From the NCBI RefSeq assembly GCF_030813715.1, contig NZ_JAUSUZ010000001.1, forward strand, positions 4,960,001-5,024,000: a stretch of 64,000 nucleotides of DNA, written 5' to 3'. The stretch is from Catenuloplanes indicus (GTDB lineage: Bacteria; Actinomycetota; Actinomycetes; Mycobacteriales; Micromonosporaceae). The stretch's first letter is position 1, and every line of letters starts with the position of its first letter. Both the position numbers and the translations under genes were made by a program. The notes beneath the pieces were generated by a model. That model saw only the letters and a program-made list of their open reading frames with translations, was not told where the DNA came from and searched no databases. This document shows, piece by piece, positions 35,683-43,819 of the stretch.

Positions 35683-35797
35683 CAGCGGCATTCCTTCCGA
35701 ACGGCGGGAGATCGAGCGGGAAGCGGACTGTGAGGGACGGCCGGTTGGCCTCGGTCGCACGCTGGTTCCTCTCGGGCGGGGCGTCTCGGATCGGTCG

Positions 35798-35863
35798 TGA
35801 CAGAACTGCCAGAACCGACAGAACCTCTGCGGTACGGGGGTTGTGGCAGTTCTGTCGGTTCTG
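35798..35863. repeat. CAGAAC iterons forming a large inverted repeat upstream of xis-int
   Basis: CAGAAC occurs at 35801, 35810 and 35819 with a 9-base period, and its complement GTTCTG at 35849 and 35858. CAGAACCGACAGAAC (35810-35824) pairs perfectly with GTTCTGTCGGTTCTG (35849-35863), a 15-bp stem with a 24-base loop. GACAGAACTGCC/GGCAGTTCTGTC is an alternative 12-bp pairing. It lies in the 190-base gap between the replication gene and xis. It may be an operator, a terminator or a replication/transfer site. Confidence 0.75.
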
Positions 35864-35872
35864 TCAGGGGCT

Positions 35873-37825
35873 TCATGCGGTCCGCCGGGCGTCGCGGATC
35901 GGATGGACGGTGGCGGCCGGCCGGTGCACGTCCGGGTTCACGAGGAAGGTTGGCGACGGCGGCCGGCCGCCGGTCCGGGGTCGTGCCGGCGGGTCGATCT
36001 GGCGGAGGTAGCCGTGCGCGTCGAGCACCGCGAGCGCGGGTTCCAGGTCGGCAACGGCCCGGATCGTGGCGGACTTGGTGGCGCGGTACAGGTCGCGTTT
36101 GGTGAATGTCGTCGATCCTGTGCGCTCGATCCACGCAAGCACGTGCCGGGCGTTGCGGGTGGCCTGGTCGGCGCCCATGTCGTCGAATGCGGCCAGCGCG
36201 TGAGCGGCGTAGTAGTCACCGAGCTGTGCAGCCCGGTCGATCGTCTCCGCCTCCACCGGCTTGCCCCATCCGTCGCGCAGGTGCTCGGCAAGGTGGATCA
36301 GCCCGGCCATGCGGACGACGGCGCCGGTGTACTTGCTGCCCCAGTCCACGACGTGTCCCCACGCACCACCGGGCGCAAGCCGTGGCTCTACCGCGCGCTC
36401 GATGTCGAGCACCCTGGCGTTGGCATCCTCGGTGAGCGGCAGGACCGCCGGGTCGGTCCACCCCGCGAGCGTGAGGACCAGGGCGCCTAGGTTGTCCCGG
36501 TACGCCTCGGCTACCTCGGCCGGAACCGGGTCGGCACCGATGCGGCGGAAGCCGACCGTGTTCTCCGGCAGGGCGAACAGGATGCGTGCCAGCAGTCCGA
36601 GCCCGCGAAAGCCCGGCATGGAAGCGATGTCGCGCAGCACGTCCGGTTGCACGGCCAGGCCGAGCGTGAGCGCGGGCTTGGCGACGTGCTGACTCTCGCG
36701 GGACAGCCGGCCGACGCGCATCATGTCCCCGGCGTGCCCCTTGAGGAACACCTCCAAGTTCGGCGTGCCCGAGTAGCGGCCGGCGATCGTGGCGAAGATG
36801 CCACCTTCCGGCGATAGCACCGCCAGCCGCCCGCCCTGGTCCGCGAGCAACTGCGCGGCAGCCTCGCTGGTCACGTCGTCCGCGACAAGCTGAGGCAGGC
36901 TCGGCACCGTGACCGCTTCGGCCTGCATCGCGGCGGCCGACGCCTCGGCCAGCAACGCATCCCGCGCCGACGCATCCGCGTTCGCCGCAGCATGCGCCGC
37001 CTTGTCAGCGGCCTTCCCCGCCACCCGCGCCGCCAACTCGGCCTCGACGATCGCGGGCTTGGTCCGCTCCACCAGCGCCGATTCAGCCGCCAGCAGAGGC
37101 CCGGTGATTGCCGCGAACACCGCCGACTTTCGCGACCCCGGCGGCAACACCACGACCGTGAACAGGTTCGTCGGCTCCCGCCACGATCCCCGCACCTCCA
37201 CCTCGGCCCGCCCGCCGGCCGCCGTTGACAGGGCCGCGAGCGCGATGCTCCCGGCCAGGTCGACTGGCGTCTGCGTGAACTCCGCGACTGCCCGCACCAT
37301 GTCCGCCACCCATCCCGGCAGCACGTGCGCGGGAAAGGCCGGCAGATGCCGCCCGGTGCCCAGCGGGATCGGTGGCGCCCATTCCGCGCCGGTGCTGGTG
37401 TCGTCGAGCAGTGCGCGGCTGGTCGCCAGCAGATCGGCTGTGTCGGTGCCGGAGTCCGCGAGCTGGGTAAGCCGCAATCCCAGCTCGGAGACCTCCCGCC
37501 GCCGCGCGTGCCCGGCGACGATGTCCGCGTAGTAGCCGGCATTGGCGACGCTCGGCACCTCGGAGATCAGCGTGTGCAGGTACGGCGCCCCGCCCACTCG
37601 CGCCAGATCCCCGGTCTCGGCCAGATGCGCCGCGAGCATGATCGGATCGGCCGGTGTACCGGCCGCGTCGAGCCGGCAGATCGCGTCCCACAGCGCTCCG
37701 TGGTTCGGGCGGTAGAAGTCGCCGGGGTTGAGCTTGGCCGCAAGCTCGGTGACCAGCGACGGACTGAGCAGTGCGGCGCCGATGACGGCACGTTCCGCGC
37801 CTTCGTCGTGTGCGGGTCGGTTCAT
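35873..37825 (-). CDS. AICE replication protein: DnaB-like N-terminal domain plus DUF3987
   Basis: This 650-residue protein begins with a DnaB N-terminal domain (residues 5-120: AERAVIGAALLSPSLV, NPGDFYRPNHGALWDAI, GAPYLHTLISEVPSVANAGYYA). The DUF3987 helicase/primase-like domain follows (about 150-520) with the P-loop-like VVVLPPGSRKSAVF, where Arg replaces the usual Gly. A long alanine-rich coiled coil lies at about 265-305. The C-terminus has a winged-helix look (TFTKRDLYRATKSATIRAV). The protein probably starts or unwinds the element during replication. It fills the place of RepSA or RepAM in other AICEs. Confidence 0.75.
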   Translation of the reverse strand: MNRPAHDEGAERAVIGAALLSPSLVTELAAKLNPGDFYRPNHGALWDAICRLDAAGTPADPIMLAAHLAETGDLARVGGAPYLHTLISEVPSVANAGYYADIVAGHARRREVSELGLRLTQLADSGTDTADLLATSRALLDDTSTGAEWAPPIPLGTGRHLPAFPAHVLPGWVADMVRAVAEFTQTPVDLAGSIALAALSTAAGGRAEVEVRGSWREPTNLFTVVVLPPGSRKSAVFAAITGPLLAAESALVERTKPAIVEAELAARVAGKAADKAAHAAANADASARDALLAEASAAAMQAEAVTVPSLPQLVADDVTSEAAAQLLADQGGRLAVLSPEGGIFATIAGRYSGTPNLEVFLKGHAGDMMRVGRLSRESQHVAKPALTLGLAVQPDVLRDIASMPGFRGLGLLARILFALPENTVGFRRIGADPVPAEVAEAYRDNLGALVLTLAGWTDPAVLPLTEDANARVLDIERAVEPRLAPGGAWGHVVDWGSKYTGAVVRMAGLIHLAEHLRDGWGKPVEAETIDRAAQLGDYYAAHALAAFDDMGADQATRNARHVLAWIERTGSTTFTKRDLYRATKSATIRAVADLEPALAVLDAHGYLRQIDPPARPRTGGRPPSPTFLVNPDVHRPAATVHPIRDARRTA

Positions 37826-37857
37826 GATGCGGCCTCCTTTCCAGGTTGAGCAGCGGA

Positions 37858-38139
37858 TCAGCGGTGGGGTGACGGCCGGGCAGCGACCGCGACACGGCCG
37901 AGCAGGACGCGCAGGCCGGAAAGCATGGTGAGCAACTGCCGCCGCGCCGCCACCTCACGGCGAGCGAGCGGCACCCACAGCCGGACCTCGGCGTACTCGC
38001 GGCCGTTCTCCGTCCGCGTCCGGGTGACGACCCCGCGACCGTGCCGCGCCAGGTCGACGATGATCTCCGCGCTCCGGTGCTCGTTGAGCCCGCAGCGATG
38101 GTCAGCGGCGCACCAGTCCGGGTGCGGAGTGCGGTTCAT
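37858..38139 (-). CDS. Small AICE protein with Cys/His cluster
   Basis: The ATG at 38137-38139 gives 93 residues. The N-terminus, HPDWCAADHRCGLNEHRS, has the Cys and His spacing of a small zinc site and resembles that of DUF6907-type proteins. A basic C-terminus with LLTMLSGLRVLLGRVAV follows. The stop of the upstream gene overlaps this start (ATGA). The function is unknown; such genes lie between traB and rep in many AICEs. Confidence 0.7.
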   Translation of the reverse strand: MNRTPHPDWCAADHRCGLNEHRSAEIIVDLARHGRGVVTRTRTENGREYAEVRLWVPLARREVAARRQLLTMLSGLRVLLGRVAVAARPSPHR

Positions 38140-38387
38140 CGGTTGCCGTCCCGGTGCACGCGCCGGTACTCGTTCCACACGTGCCGCCCGACCCGGATGC
38201 GCCGTCCGGTGCCGTCGCAGCGCCGGCACAGCCGGAACACGCGCCCGAACGGGCTCTTGATCCGCCCGGTTCCGTGACAGGTCGAGCACGCTTTCCACGG
38301 CCAGATCGCGCAGCTAGCGGCGTAACAGATCGTGACGGGTGGCAGGACAAAGCAGAGGAAGCTAGCGATCAGGGAAGGGGTGTCCAC
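38136..38387 (-). CDS. Small membrane protein with DnaJ-like zinc ribbon
   Basis: I take the GTG at 38385-38387, five bases behind GGAGG, for 83 residues; an ATG at 38462 is also in frame. A hydrophobic segment (residues 5-30, SLIASFLCFVLPPVTICYAA) leads to CSTCHGTGR and CRRCDGTGR. These are two CxxCxGxG units as in the DnaJ zinc finger. It may be a membrane-bound accessory of transfer. Three GCTAGC repeats lie in or beside the gene. Confidence 0.65.
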   Translation of the reverse strand: MDTPSLIASFLCFVLPPVTICYAASCAIWPWKACSTCHGTGRIKSPFGRVFRLCRRCDGTGRRIRVGRHVWNEYRRVHRDGNR

Positions 38388-38509
38388 GAACGCCTCCAGG
38401 GCCGGTTTTCGGGCATGGGGGATCAGGGCCGCTAGCGTGCTAGCGTCCTGGCAGGGCTTCATTTCGTGTGCTAGCGGAGGTGCTAGCGCTAGCAGGCTCG
38501 GGCGCTAGC
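38313..38509. repeat. Cluster of eight GCTAGC sites beside traB (candidate clt/TRS)
   Basis: GCTAGC occurs at 38313, 38361, 38431, 38439, 38470, 38482, 38488 and 38504. Most are embedded in (T/C)GCTAGCG. CTAG is normally rare in high-GC genomes, and I noticed almost no other copy in the window. The densest part (38431-38509) begins 21 bases behind the traB stop. In Streptomyces plasmids the clt region with 8-bp TraB recognition sequences lies at the 3' end of traB. Confidence 0.7.
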
Positions 38510-38529
38510 GCCAGCACCCTCCGGCGGCT

Positions 38530-40629
38530 CTAGGCCGCAGCCTTCAATCGGTTACGCTCGGCAACCTTTTCCGCGACGTGCGCGCGGGTGATGCCGCGCC
38601 GGTTGACGGTCTTCCCGCCCACCCGCCGGCCGATCTGGTCAACCTCGATCCCGTACGGCTTCAGCGCCGCCGTCAGCTGCTCCGGCGCCCATCCGTCGTA
38701 GGCATCCGGCCGCAGCTCGGCCAGCCTCGCCACCACGGTCTCGTTCCACACCCGCAGCTCCGCCACTGGCACCACGGACAGGATGTCGTCGAGCAGGTGA
38801 TGACCGGCAGTCCGTGAGACTTCCGGCGTCTCCCCGAGCGCGTGCCCGGTCAGCCGCCCCGCGCGCTCCCGCAGCGCCCGCGCTTTCTCGGCAAGGACGT
38901 TCGCGGCCGGCCCGTCGATGAACACGGTCGACACGATCCGCGCGTCCGCGCCTTCACCGGCGAAGTAGCCGATGCCCTTGTCCTCCCACGCGAACATGGT
39001 CGCCCGGACGCCGTTGCGGTACTTGCTGGTCCCGAGCACCATGTCGTTCTCCATCTGCCCCATGACCTTGAGGCAGAACCGCGTCGAGGCGTTGGCGGAG
39101 ATCGCGGTCGGCAGGCTCTTCGCGTCCGGCCGCTGCGTGGCCAGGATCAGCACGATCCCGGTAGCCGGCCCGCGCTTCACCAGGTCCGTGCAGATCTCCT
39201 CCAGCTCGGCCCCGTACTCCGGGTGCTCGAACCAGACCTGACACTCATCGACCCCAACGACGATCGGATGCAGCCCCAGCGAGCGCCGCGTGGCCAGCTC
39301 CGGCGTGACCTTGTTCTCCGGGCACAGATCCGGCGGCAGATCCCGGATCACCCGCGCCCGCCGACGCAGCTCCGCCCGCAGCTCCCGCATCGCGGCCACC
39401 GCGTAGAGAATGTCTTCGTCATCCTCACCAGCCCTGTACCGGTGCGCGACCTTGCCCAGCGCGGAGAGGTCGCCGGTGCCCTTCAGGTCGTACGCGTGGA
39501 TTTCCGCCCGCGGATCGAGCGCCGCGATCAGCAGCGCTTCCCGCAGCGCGAACGTCTTGCCCATGCGCGGAATCGACCCGATCACCATTGCGATGAACAT
39601 CAGCGTCAGGTTCACCCAGCGTCCGCGCTGGTCCGTCCCGTACGGCTGAGGCTTAAACAGGTCTATGGGTCCGCCCTTGAGCAGCGGCCACGCGGGCTTA
39701 CGCGCCTTCGACATGTCCTGATCACCGACCCAGAGCACCAGCCGGCCGGGGTGCACCTCGGCGTTGCCCTCCGGCCACACGCACCCCAGCGGCCGAGTGA
39801 GCGCGCCGGCCAGCTTCTCCCGCCGCTCGATCACCTCGGTCGCGGTCACGCCGGGCGGGAGGTCGACATCGGCGCGCCACCCGGGTCCGTCGCGGGTGAT
39901 CGGCGCCGGGAACCCAATCGCCTTGTCGCCCAGCTTCGACACCGCCTGGTTGATCCCCGCGAGCCCGAGCACGGACAGCGCGAGCGTGACCTGATTCGAC
40001 GTCAGCTCTTGCACATGCGTCGGAACGACCGCGCGGGACACCAGCGGCCTATCCGGTCGCGCCCCGCCGAGCCCGAACGCGGCGACCAGCCCCGCGAGCG
40101 TCGCCCAGTGCGCCCAGCTCGGCGCCAGCACCGCGAGCACGAACGTGCCGCTCACGCCGAGCACCGCGACCGACGCCGCGATCAGCGTCCGCAGACGCAC
40201 CCGGCCGTCACGCTGCCGGGACAGCCGGAGGTACTGCTCCGCGTCCTCCCGCCGAACCGCCGCAAGCCGGACGGGCAGGCCTTCCAGGTCGAGCACCCAC
40301 CGCGTACCGCCGGAAATGAATCGCCAGACCCCGCGCGGCGCCCGCAGCGCGAGCTTCCCGCCGTAGACCGGCATCCGAACCGCGTGATAGGCGGAGACGT
40401 GCAGGTAGTGGGCCGCGATCCAGCGGCACGTGTGCCGGAAGTCCGAGCCCGACAGCATCCACGCGGGCAGGATCGGCTTGCGCTGCGCGGCCTGCCGCGC
40501 CAGTTCCTTCAGCCACTCATCATCGGTACGGGCATGCGGCTGGTCGACCATGACCACCTCACCCACCAGCACCTCAGGGGTGAGGGTGGCCGTGCGGCCG
40601 GTGTGTTCCGGGTTGGTCTCTGCGAGCAT
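38530..40629 (-). CDS. traB: TraB/FtsK-type conjugative DNA translocase
   Basis: The ATG at 40627-40629 follows AGGAGGA and gives 699 residues. Two membrane helices lie at residues 147-185. The motor domain has Walker A IGSIPRMGKTF (350-360) and Walker B PIVVGVDECQVWF near 456-468, with TGIVLILATQRPDAKSLPTAI. The C-terminal winged helix (about 640-699) has VDQIGRRVGGKTVNRRG, likely the part that reads clt repeats. Such proteins form a hexameric pore and move double-stranded DNA between mycelia. It is the central transfer gene of the element. Confidence 0.93.
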   Translation of the reverse strand: MLAETNPEHTGRTATLTPEVLVGEVVMVDQPHARTDDEWLKELARQAAQRKPILPAWMLSGSDFRHTCRWIAAHYLHVSAYHAVRMPVYGGKLALRAPRGVWRFISGGTRWVLDLEGLPVRLAAVRREDAEQYLRLSRQRDGRVRLRTLIAASVAVLGVSGTFVLAVLAPSWAHWATLAGLVAAFGLGGARPDRPLVSRAVVPTHVQELTSNQVTLALSVLGLAGINQAVSKLGDKAIGFPAPITRDGPGWRADVDLPPGVTATEVIERREKLAGALTRPLGCVWPEGNAEVHPGRLVLWVGDQDMSKARKPAWPLLKGGPIDLFKPQPYGTDQRGRWVNLTLMFIAMVIGSIPRMGKTFALREALLIAALDPRAEIHAYDLKGTGDLSALGKVAHRYRAGEDDEDILYAVAAMRELRAELRRRARVIRDLPPDLCPENKVTPELATRRSLGLHPIVVGVDECQVWFEHPEYGAELEEICTDLVKRGPATGIVLILATQRPDAKSLPTAISANASTRFCLKVMGQMENDMVLGTSKYRNGVRATMFAWEDKGIGYFAGEGADARIVSTVFIDGPAANVLAEKARALRERAGRLTGHALGETPEVSRTAGHHLLDDILSVVPVAELRVWNETVVARLAELRPDAYDGWAPEQLTAALKPYGIEVDQIGRRVGGKTVNRRGITRAHVAEKVAERNRLKAAA

Positions 40630-40727
40630 GAGGGTTCTTCCTCCTGAAGCCTCACGAGGTGAACGGAGCGAGTGACCGGCGGCGCGGCACAGGTTTCCAG
40701 GCCGAAGGGCCGCGCCGCCGGGCGAAG

Positions 40728-41501
40728 CTAGGAACGTCCGTCGTGATTGAGGTGCGCCAGCGCCGCGCCCATCCCGAGCACCGCCACCGGCAGGCACGCG
40801 ACCACCGTCGTGATCTGCCAGGGCGCCTCGGTCATGCCCGCGGCTTCCATGTGGTGGTAGGCGACCTGCCCGAGCGCGCCAAGGATCAGCGAGCCGATCG
40901 CGGACCACTTCGCGAACCGCCGTACCCGGACGCTGACCTGAGCCGAAAGCCAGACCCGCAGCGCGTACGCCGCATAGGTCTCGACCCCGATCGGGAGCGT
41001 GATCGCGGTGTTCAGGCTGAACCCGTCCGCGATCCCCGGAAGCGGGTGCACCACCCCGAACCCGGTCATCTCCCCGAGCCCGACCCACCCCGACCACACC
41101 GCCGCGAACGCCGGCAGCGCGAGGATCAGCACCGGCCACGACGGCACCGCCCGCCGCGTGACGGACTCAGCGGCCGGAACCGGGTCCACGACCGCCTCAC
41201 GCTGGCCGATCGCCTCCACCGTCACCGGCGCCACCTCGGCCACCGGAACCGGCACGGTCTCCGGCTCGGCCACCGCCGGAACCGGGTCCGGCACCACGTC
41301 CTCCGGCGCCTGCTCCGGCTCGGGATCGGCCGGTGCGGTTTCCTGCTCCAGCGCCGCCCGGATGGCCTTGGCCTTCGGCCGGCCCACCTTCAGCTCGGTC
41401 TTGATCCGGTTCTCGGACGGCAGCACACCCAGGGCCGCCACCAGTTCCTGAGCGCGGGGAAGAAGGTCCGCCACCTGAGGCGGATACGCGGAGACGGTCA
41501 T
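40728..41501 (-). CDS. AICE membrane protein, DUF2637/Spd-like
   Basis: The ATG at 41499-41501 follows AAGGAG and gives 257 residues. Residues 1-55 look like an HTH segment (ELVAALGVLPSENRIKTELK, then VGRPKAKAIRAAL). A Pro/Val/Glu-rich linker follows. Four membrane helices fill residues 125-250, ending GMGAALAHLNHDGRS. The C-terminal four-helix part resembles DUF2637 proteins, which sit next to traB and are thought to act in intramycelial spread. The 98-base gap to traB holds its ribosome site. Confidence 0.65.
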   Translation of the reverse strand: MTVSAYPPQVADLLPRAQELVAALGVLPSENRIKTELKVGRPKAKAIRAALEQETAPADPEPEQAPEDVVPDPVPAVAEPETVPVPVAEVAPVTVEAIGQREAVVDPVPAAESVTRRAVPSWPVLILALPAFAAVWSGWVGLGEMTGFGVVHPLPGIADGFSLNTAITLPIGVETYAAYALRVWLSAQVSVRVRRFAKWSAIGSLILGALGQVAYHHMEAAGMTEAPWQITTVVACLPVAVLGMGAALAHLNHDGRS

Positions 41502-41701
41502 CGCAGGACTCCTTCGGCGTCGGCGTTCTCGGGCTTGGCGTAGAGGAAGTTGAAGAGGCTCTGCTGAAGCCGAACCAGATCCGCGGTGGCCTCGACCGGC
41601 GGAAAGCCGTGCCGTTCCAGCACCCGCGCCACGTCCACCAGCAAGCGGTACCTGAAGCGCGAATCCCCATCCGTCGGGATCGGGAAGACGGAATTCGTCA
41701 C
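41498..41701 (-). CDS. Small hypothetical AICE protein
   Basis: A GTG at 41699-41701 gives 67 residues: MTNSVFPIPTDGDSRFRYRL, then LVDVARVLERHGFPPVEATA, then DLVRLQQSLFNFLY. It overlaps its upstream neighbour (GTGA) and its downstream neighbour (ATGA) by four bases each. That places it firmly in the operon. AICEs often carry a similar short protein here; the function is unknown. Confidence 0.7.
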   Translation of the reverse strand: MTNSVFPIPTDGDSRFRYRLLVDVARVLERHGFPPVEATADLVRLQQSLFNFLYAKPENADAEGVLR

Positions 41702-41952
41702 GCCACCCACCCCAGCTCCGCGCTGTCCAGGTGCCGCCGGTGCAGCGCCAGCGCCTCCCGAGCCACCCGCTTCTCCGCGATCCGCATCCGGTGCCAATCC
41801 AGCTCGGTCGGACCGCCGTCCGCACAGAAGACGCGGATCTGCGCGTCCAGCAACGCAACCTCCGCGCTGATCAACGGCTCTTCCGCCTCGATCGCCGCGA
41901 GTTCGCCCGACGTGGGGCCGTCGACGTCGTTGAGCCAGTCGTTCGGTGCCAA
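41698..41952 (-). CDS. DUF6284-like small AICE protein
   Basis: I take the TTG at 41950-41952, seven bases behind AGAGGAG, for 84 residues; an ATG at 42012 would add 20 doubtful residues. The body, SGELAAIEAEEPLISAEVAL, then LDAQIRVF and ELDWHRMRIAEKRVAREALA, matches my memory of DUF6284, a family found in AICE transfer operons. It is the first gene of the leftward operon. Confidence 0.7.
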   Translation of the reverse strand: MAPNDWLNDVDGPTSGELAAIEAEEPLISAEVALLDAQIRVFCADGGPTELDWHRMRIAEKRVAREALALHRRHLDSAELGWVA

Positions 41953-42016
41953 GACGCACTCCTCTTGTGGCTTCCGTGACCACCGTCGTTGTGACGGCGA
42001 TCTCTGTGCCACGAAG

Positions 42017-42050
42017 CTAACAGTTGATATGCGAACAGGTCAACTGTTAG
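42017..42050. promoter_or_regulatory. Perfect 11-bp inverted repeat, candidate operator of the AICE
   Basis: CTAACAGTTGA (42017-42027) and TCAACTGTTAG (42040-42050) are perfect complements with a 12-base spacer. The site lies between the divergent transfer operon and the GntR gene. It is suited to control the leftward transfer/replication promoter, as KorSA does in pSAM2. Confidence 0.7.
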
Positions 42051-42123
42051 ATCGGAAGTTTGTGCAGGAAGGCGTCTGAGCTGCTTAAACGTGGGCTAAC
42101 AACGTCGGCGGCCAGCAAATCAC

Positions 42124-42143
42124 CTGGTATTTTGGGATACCAG
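42124..42143. promoter_or_regulatory. Inverted repeat before the GntR gene, candidate autoregulatory operator
   Basis: CTGGTAT and ATACCAG flank a 6-base spacer (TTTGGG), centred 41 bases before the GntR start. GntR-family operators typically have such symmetric TnGTnnnACnA-like arms. Confidence 0.6.
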
Positions 42144-42174
42144 TTGCACGATGCCGCTGATAAGAGGAGACGCC

Positions 42175-43026
42175 ATGTCGACCCCCCGCCCGCCACTGAC
42201 CCGTGGGGAATCGCTGCATCAGCAGGTCGCACGCAACATCCGCAACGACATCGAGGCCGGCGTACTCCGCGACGGAGACGTCCTCCCGTCCACCCGTGAG
42301 CTGGCCGAACGCTGGGACGTCAGCGTCTTCACCATCTCCGAAGCGATGCGTCTTCTGGCCGAAGAGGGGTTGGTGATCAGCAAGTCCCGCTCCAAGCGCT
42401 ACGTCCACGCCCCCGGTCAGGACCGCAAAGCCGACATCCGCCCCCGGCAACCGAAGGTCGTCATCGTGGGCGGCTACGCCGGCAGCGGCAAAACCGAGCT
42501 GGGCCGCATCCTCGCCCGCGAAACCGGCTGGTCCATGCTCGACAAGGACACCCTCACCCGCCCGGTCGTCGAGGCCGCGTTGGAGACCATCGGCCACTCA
42601 CCCCACGACCGCGAGTCCGCCGAATACTTCAACCTCATCCGCCCCCGCGAGTACGAGGCCCTGATCGCGGCCGCCACCGAGAACGTCGCGTGCGGCAACA
42701 GCGTCATCCTGACCGCCCCGTTCATCCGCGAACTCAACGACCCCGCGTGGATCGAGCGCACCCAGGCCACCTTCACCGAGCTGAACGCCACCACGATCTA
42801 CGTCTGGGTCTACTGCGACGAAGCCACCATGCACACCTACGTCCGCCACCGCGGCGCCGCCCGCGACGCCGCGAAACTCGCGGACTGGGCCGGCTACCTC
42901 TCCAAGGTCGAAACCAGCTTCCGCCCACCGGTCCCGCACAAGGTCATCGACAACTCGGCATCCAGCCGCCCACTCCAGGCCCAGGCAAAAGACCTGATCA
43001 AAACCATCACCGGCGGTACGCAATGA
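42175..43026 (+). CDS. GntR-type regulator fused to a P-loop kinase domain
   Basis: The ATG at 42175 lies four bases behind AGAGGAGA and gives 283 residues. Residues 10-80 are a GntR winged helix (LHQQVARNIRNDIEAGVLRD, then GDVLPSTRELAERWDVSVFT). Residues 94-275 are an AAA_33/zeta-like P-loop kinase domain with VVIVGGYAGSGKTELGRILA and DKDTLTRP. A lid-like YVRHRGAARDAAKLADW follows. The usual ligand domain of GntR regulators is thus replaced by a nucleotide-binding module. The GntR gene normally represses transfer in AICEs, so ATP or phosphorylation could control transfer here. It overlaps the next kinase gene (ATGA). Confidence 0.82.
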   Translation: MSTPRPPLTRGESLHQQVARNIRNDIEAGVLRDGDVLPSTRELAERWDVSVFTISEAMRLLAEEGLVISKSRSKRYVHAPGQDRKADIRPRQPKVVIVGGYAGSGKTELGRILARETGWSMLDKDTLTRPVVEAALETIGHSPHDRESAEYFNLIRPREYEALIAAATENVACGNSVILTAPFIRELNDPAWIERTQATFTELNATTIYVWVYCDEATMHTYVRHRGAARDAAKLADWAGYLSKVETSFRPPVPHKVIDNSASSRPLQAQAKDLIKTITGGTQ

Positions 43027-43559
43027 GCCGCGCCATCATCCTCTACGGCCCACCCGCCAGCGGCAAAGACACCGTCACCCACGCCCTGGCCGAGCTGGAC
43101 CCCACGGTCACTCTCTTCCGCCGGCTCAAGGCCGGCCCCGGCCGCACCGGCACCTACCGCATGACCACCGAGCCCGACATCGACCGTCTCCGCGCCACCG
43201 GCGACATCATCTGGGAGAACCGCCGGTACGAGTCCGTCTACGTCATCGACCGCCCCGGCCTGACCGACGCACTCACCACCGGCATCCCCGTCGTCCACCT
43301 CGGCCAGGTCCCCGCGATCGAGGCACTGGTGAACGCCACGCCGGAGACTCGCTGGACCGTGGCCTACCTCTGGTGCCCCCGCGACGTAGCCAAGTCCCGC
43401 ATCGTCTCCCGCGCCACCGGCGACACCAGCGCCCGCCTGCGCGCGTGGGAAGAAACCGAGCCCGTTCCCGAGCCCGATCTCTTCCTCAACACGGCGCAGA
43501 TCCGGCCGGCTGACGCCGCGCATGCTGTTCTCGACGTCATGAAGCGCAGCTCGGCCTAA
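43023..43559 (+). CDS. Small P-loop nucleoside/nucleotide kinase-like protein
   Basis: This 178-residue protein starts at ATG 43023, coupled to the GntR-kinase gene. It begins MSRAIILYGPPASGKDTVTH, a Walker A as in adenylate and guanylate kinases. LRATGDIIWENRRYESVYVI resembles the guanylate-kinase region after the nucleotide-binding motif. RIVSRATGDTSARLRAWEET looks like a lid. The substrate cannot be told. The coupling suggests one module with the upstream GntR kinase. It ends four bases inside the convergent gene 43556-43816. Confidence 0.72.
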   Translation: MSRAIILYGPPASGKDTVTHALAELDPTVTLFRRLKAGPGRTGTYRMTTEPDIDRLRATGDIIWENRRYESVYVIDRPGLTDALTTGIPVVHLGQVPAIEALVNATPETRWTVAYLWCPRDVAKSRIVSRATGDTSARLRAWEETEPVPEPDLFLNTAQIRPADAAHAVLDVMKRSSA

Positions 43560-43816
43560 TCCTCGGCCCCTTTGCGAATCAGGGCTTCCTTGTGCACGAC
43601 GAAGAGGCTCTGCGGCCCCTTCTCCTCGGCGCCCTTCATCTCGACACCGAGGATTCGGACCCACTGCACATCCGGCACCGGCAAGAACAGATGCGAGACA
43701 TGCAGAATCCGAATATCCACGTCTCGCTCACCGTCTTTGACATCAAATCTGTTGAGGTGAACGATGTCTCCCACGGCGTGGAAATCATCGGGTACGCACC
43801 GACGTTCGGAGATCAT
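43556..43816 (-). CDS. Small hypothetical protein
   Basis: This 86-residue protein contains FHAVGDIVHLNRFDVKDGER and VQWVRILGVEMKGAEEKGPQ. It appears to be a small beta-rich protein. It converges with the kinase gene by a 4-base overlap and lies three bases behind the gene at 43820, so the two form a leftward pair. I do not recognise the family. Confidence 0.55.
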   Translation of the reverse strand: MISERRCVPDDFHAVGDIVHLNRFDVKDGERDVDIRILHVSHLFLPVPDVQWVRILGVEMKGAEEKGPQSLFVVHKEALIRKGAED

Positions 43817-43819
43817 GGA

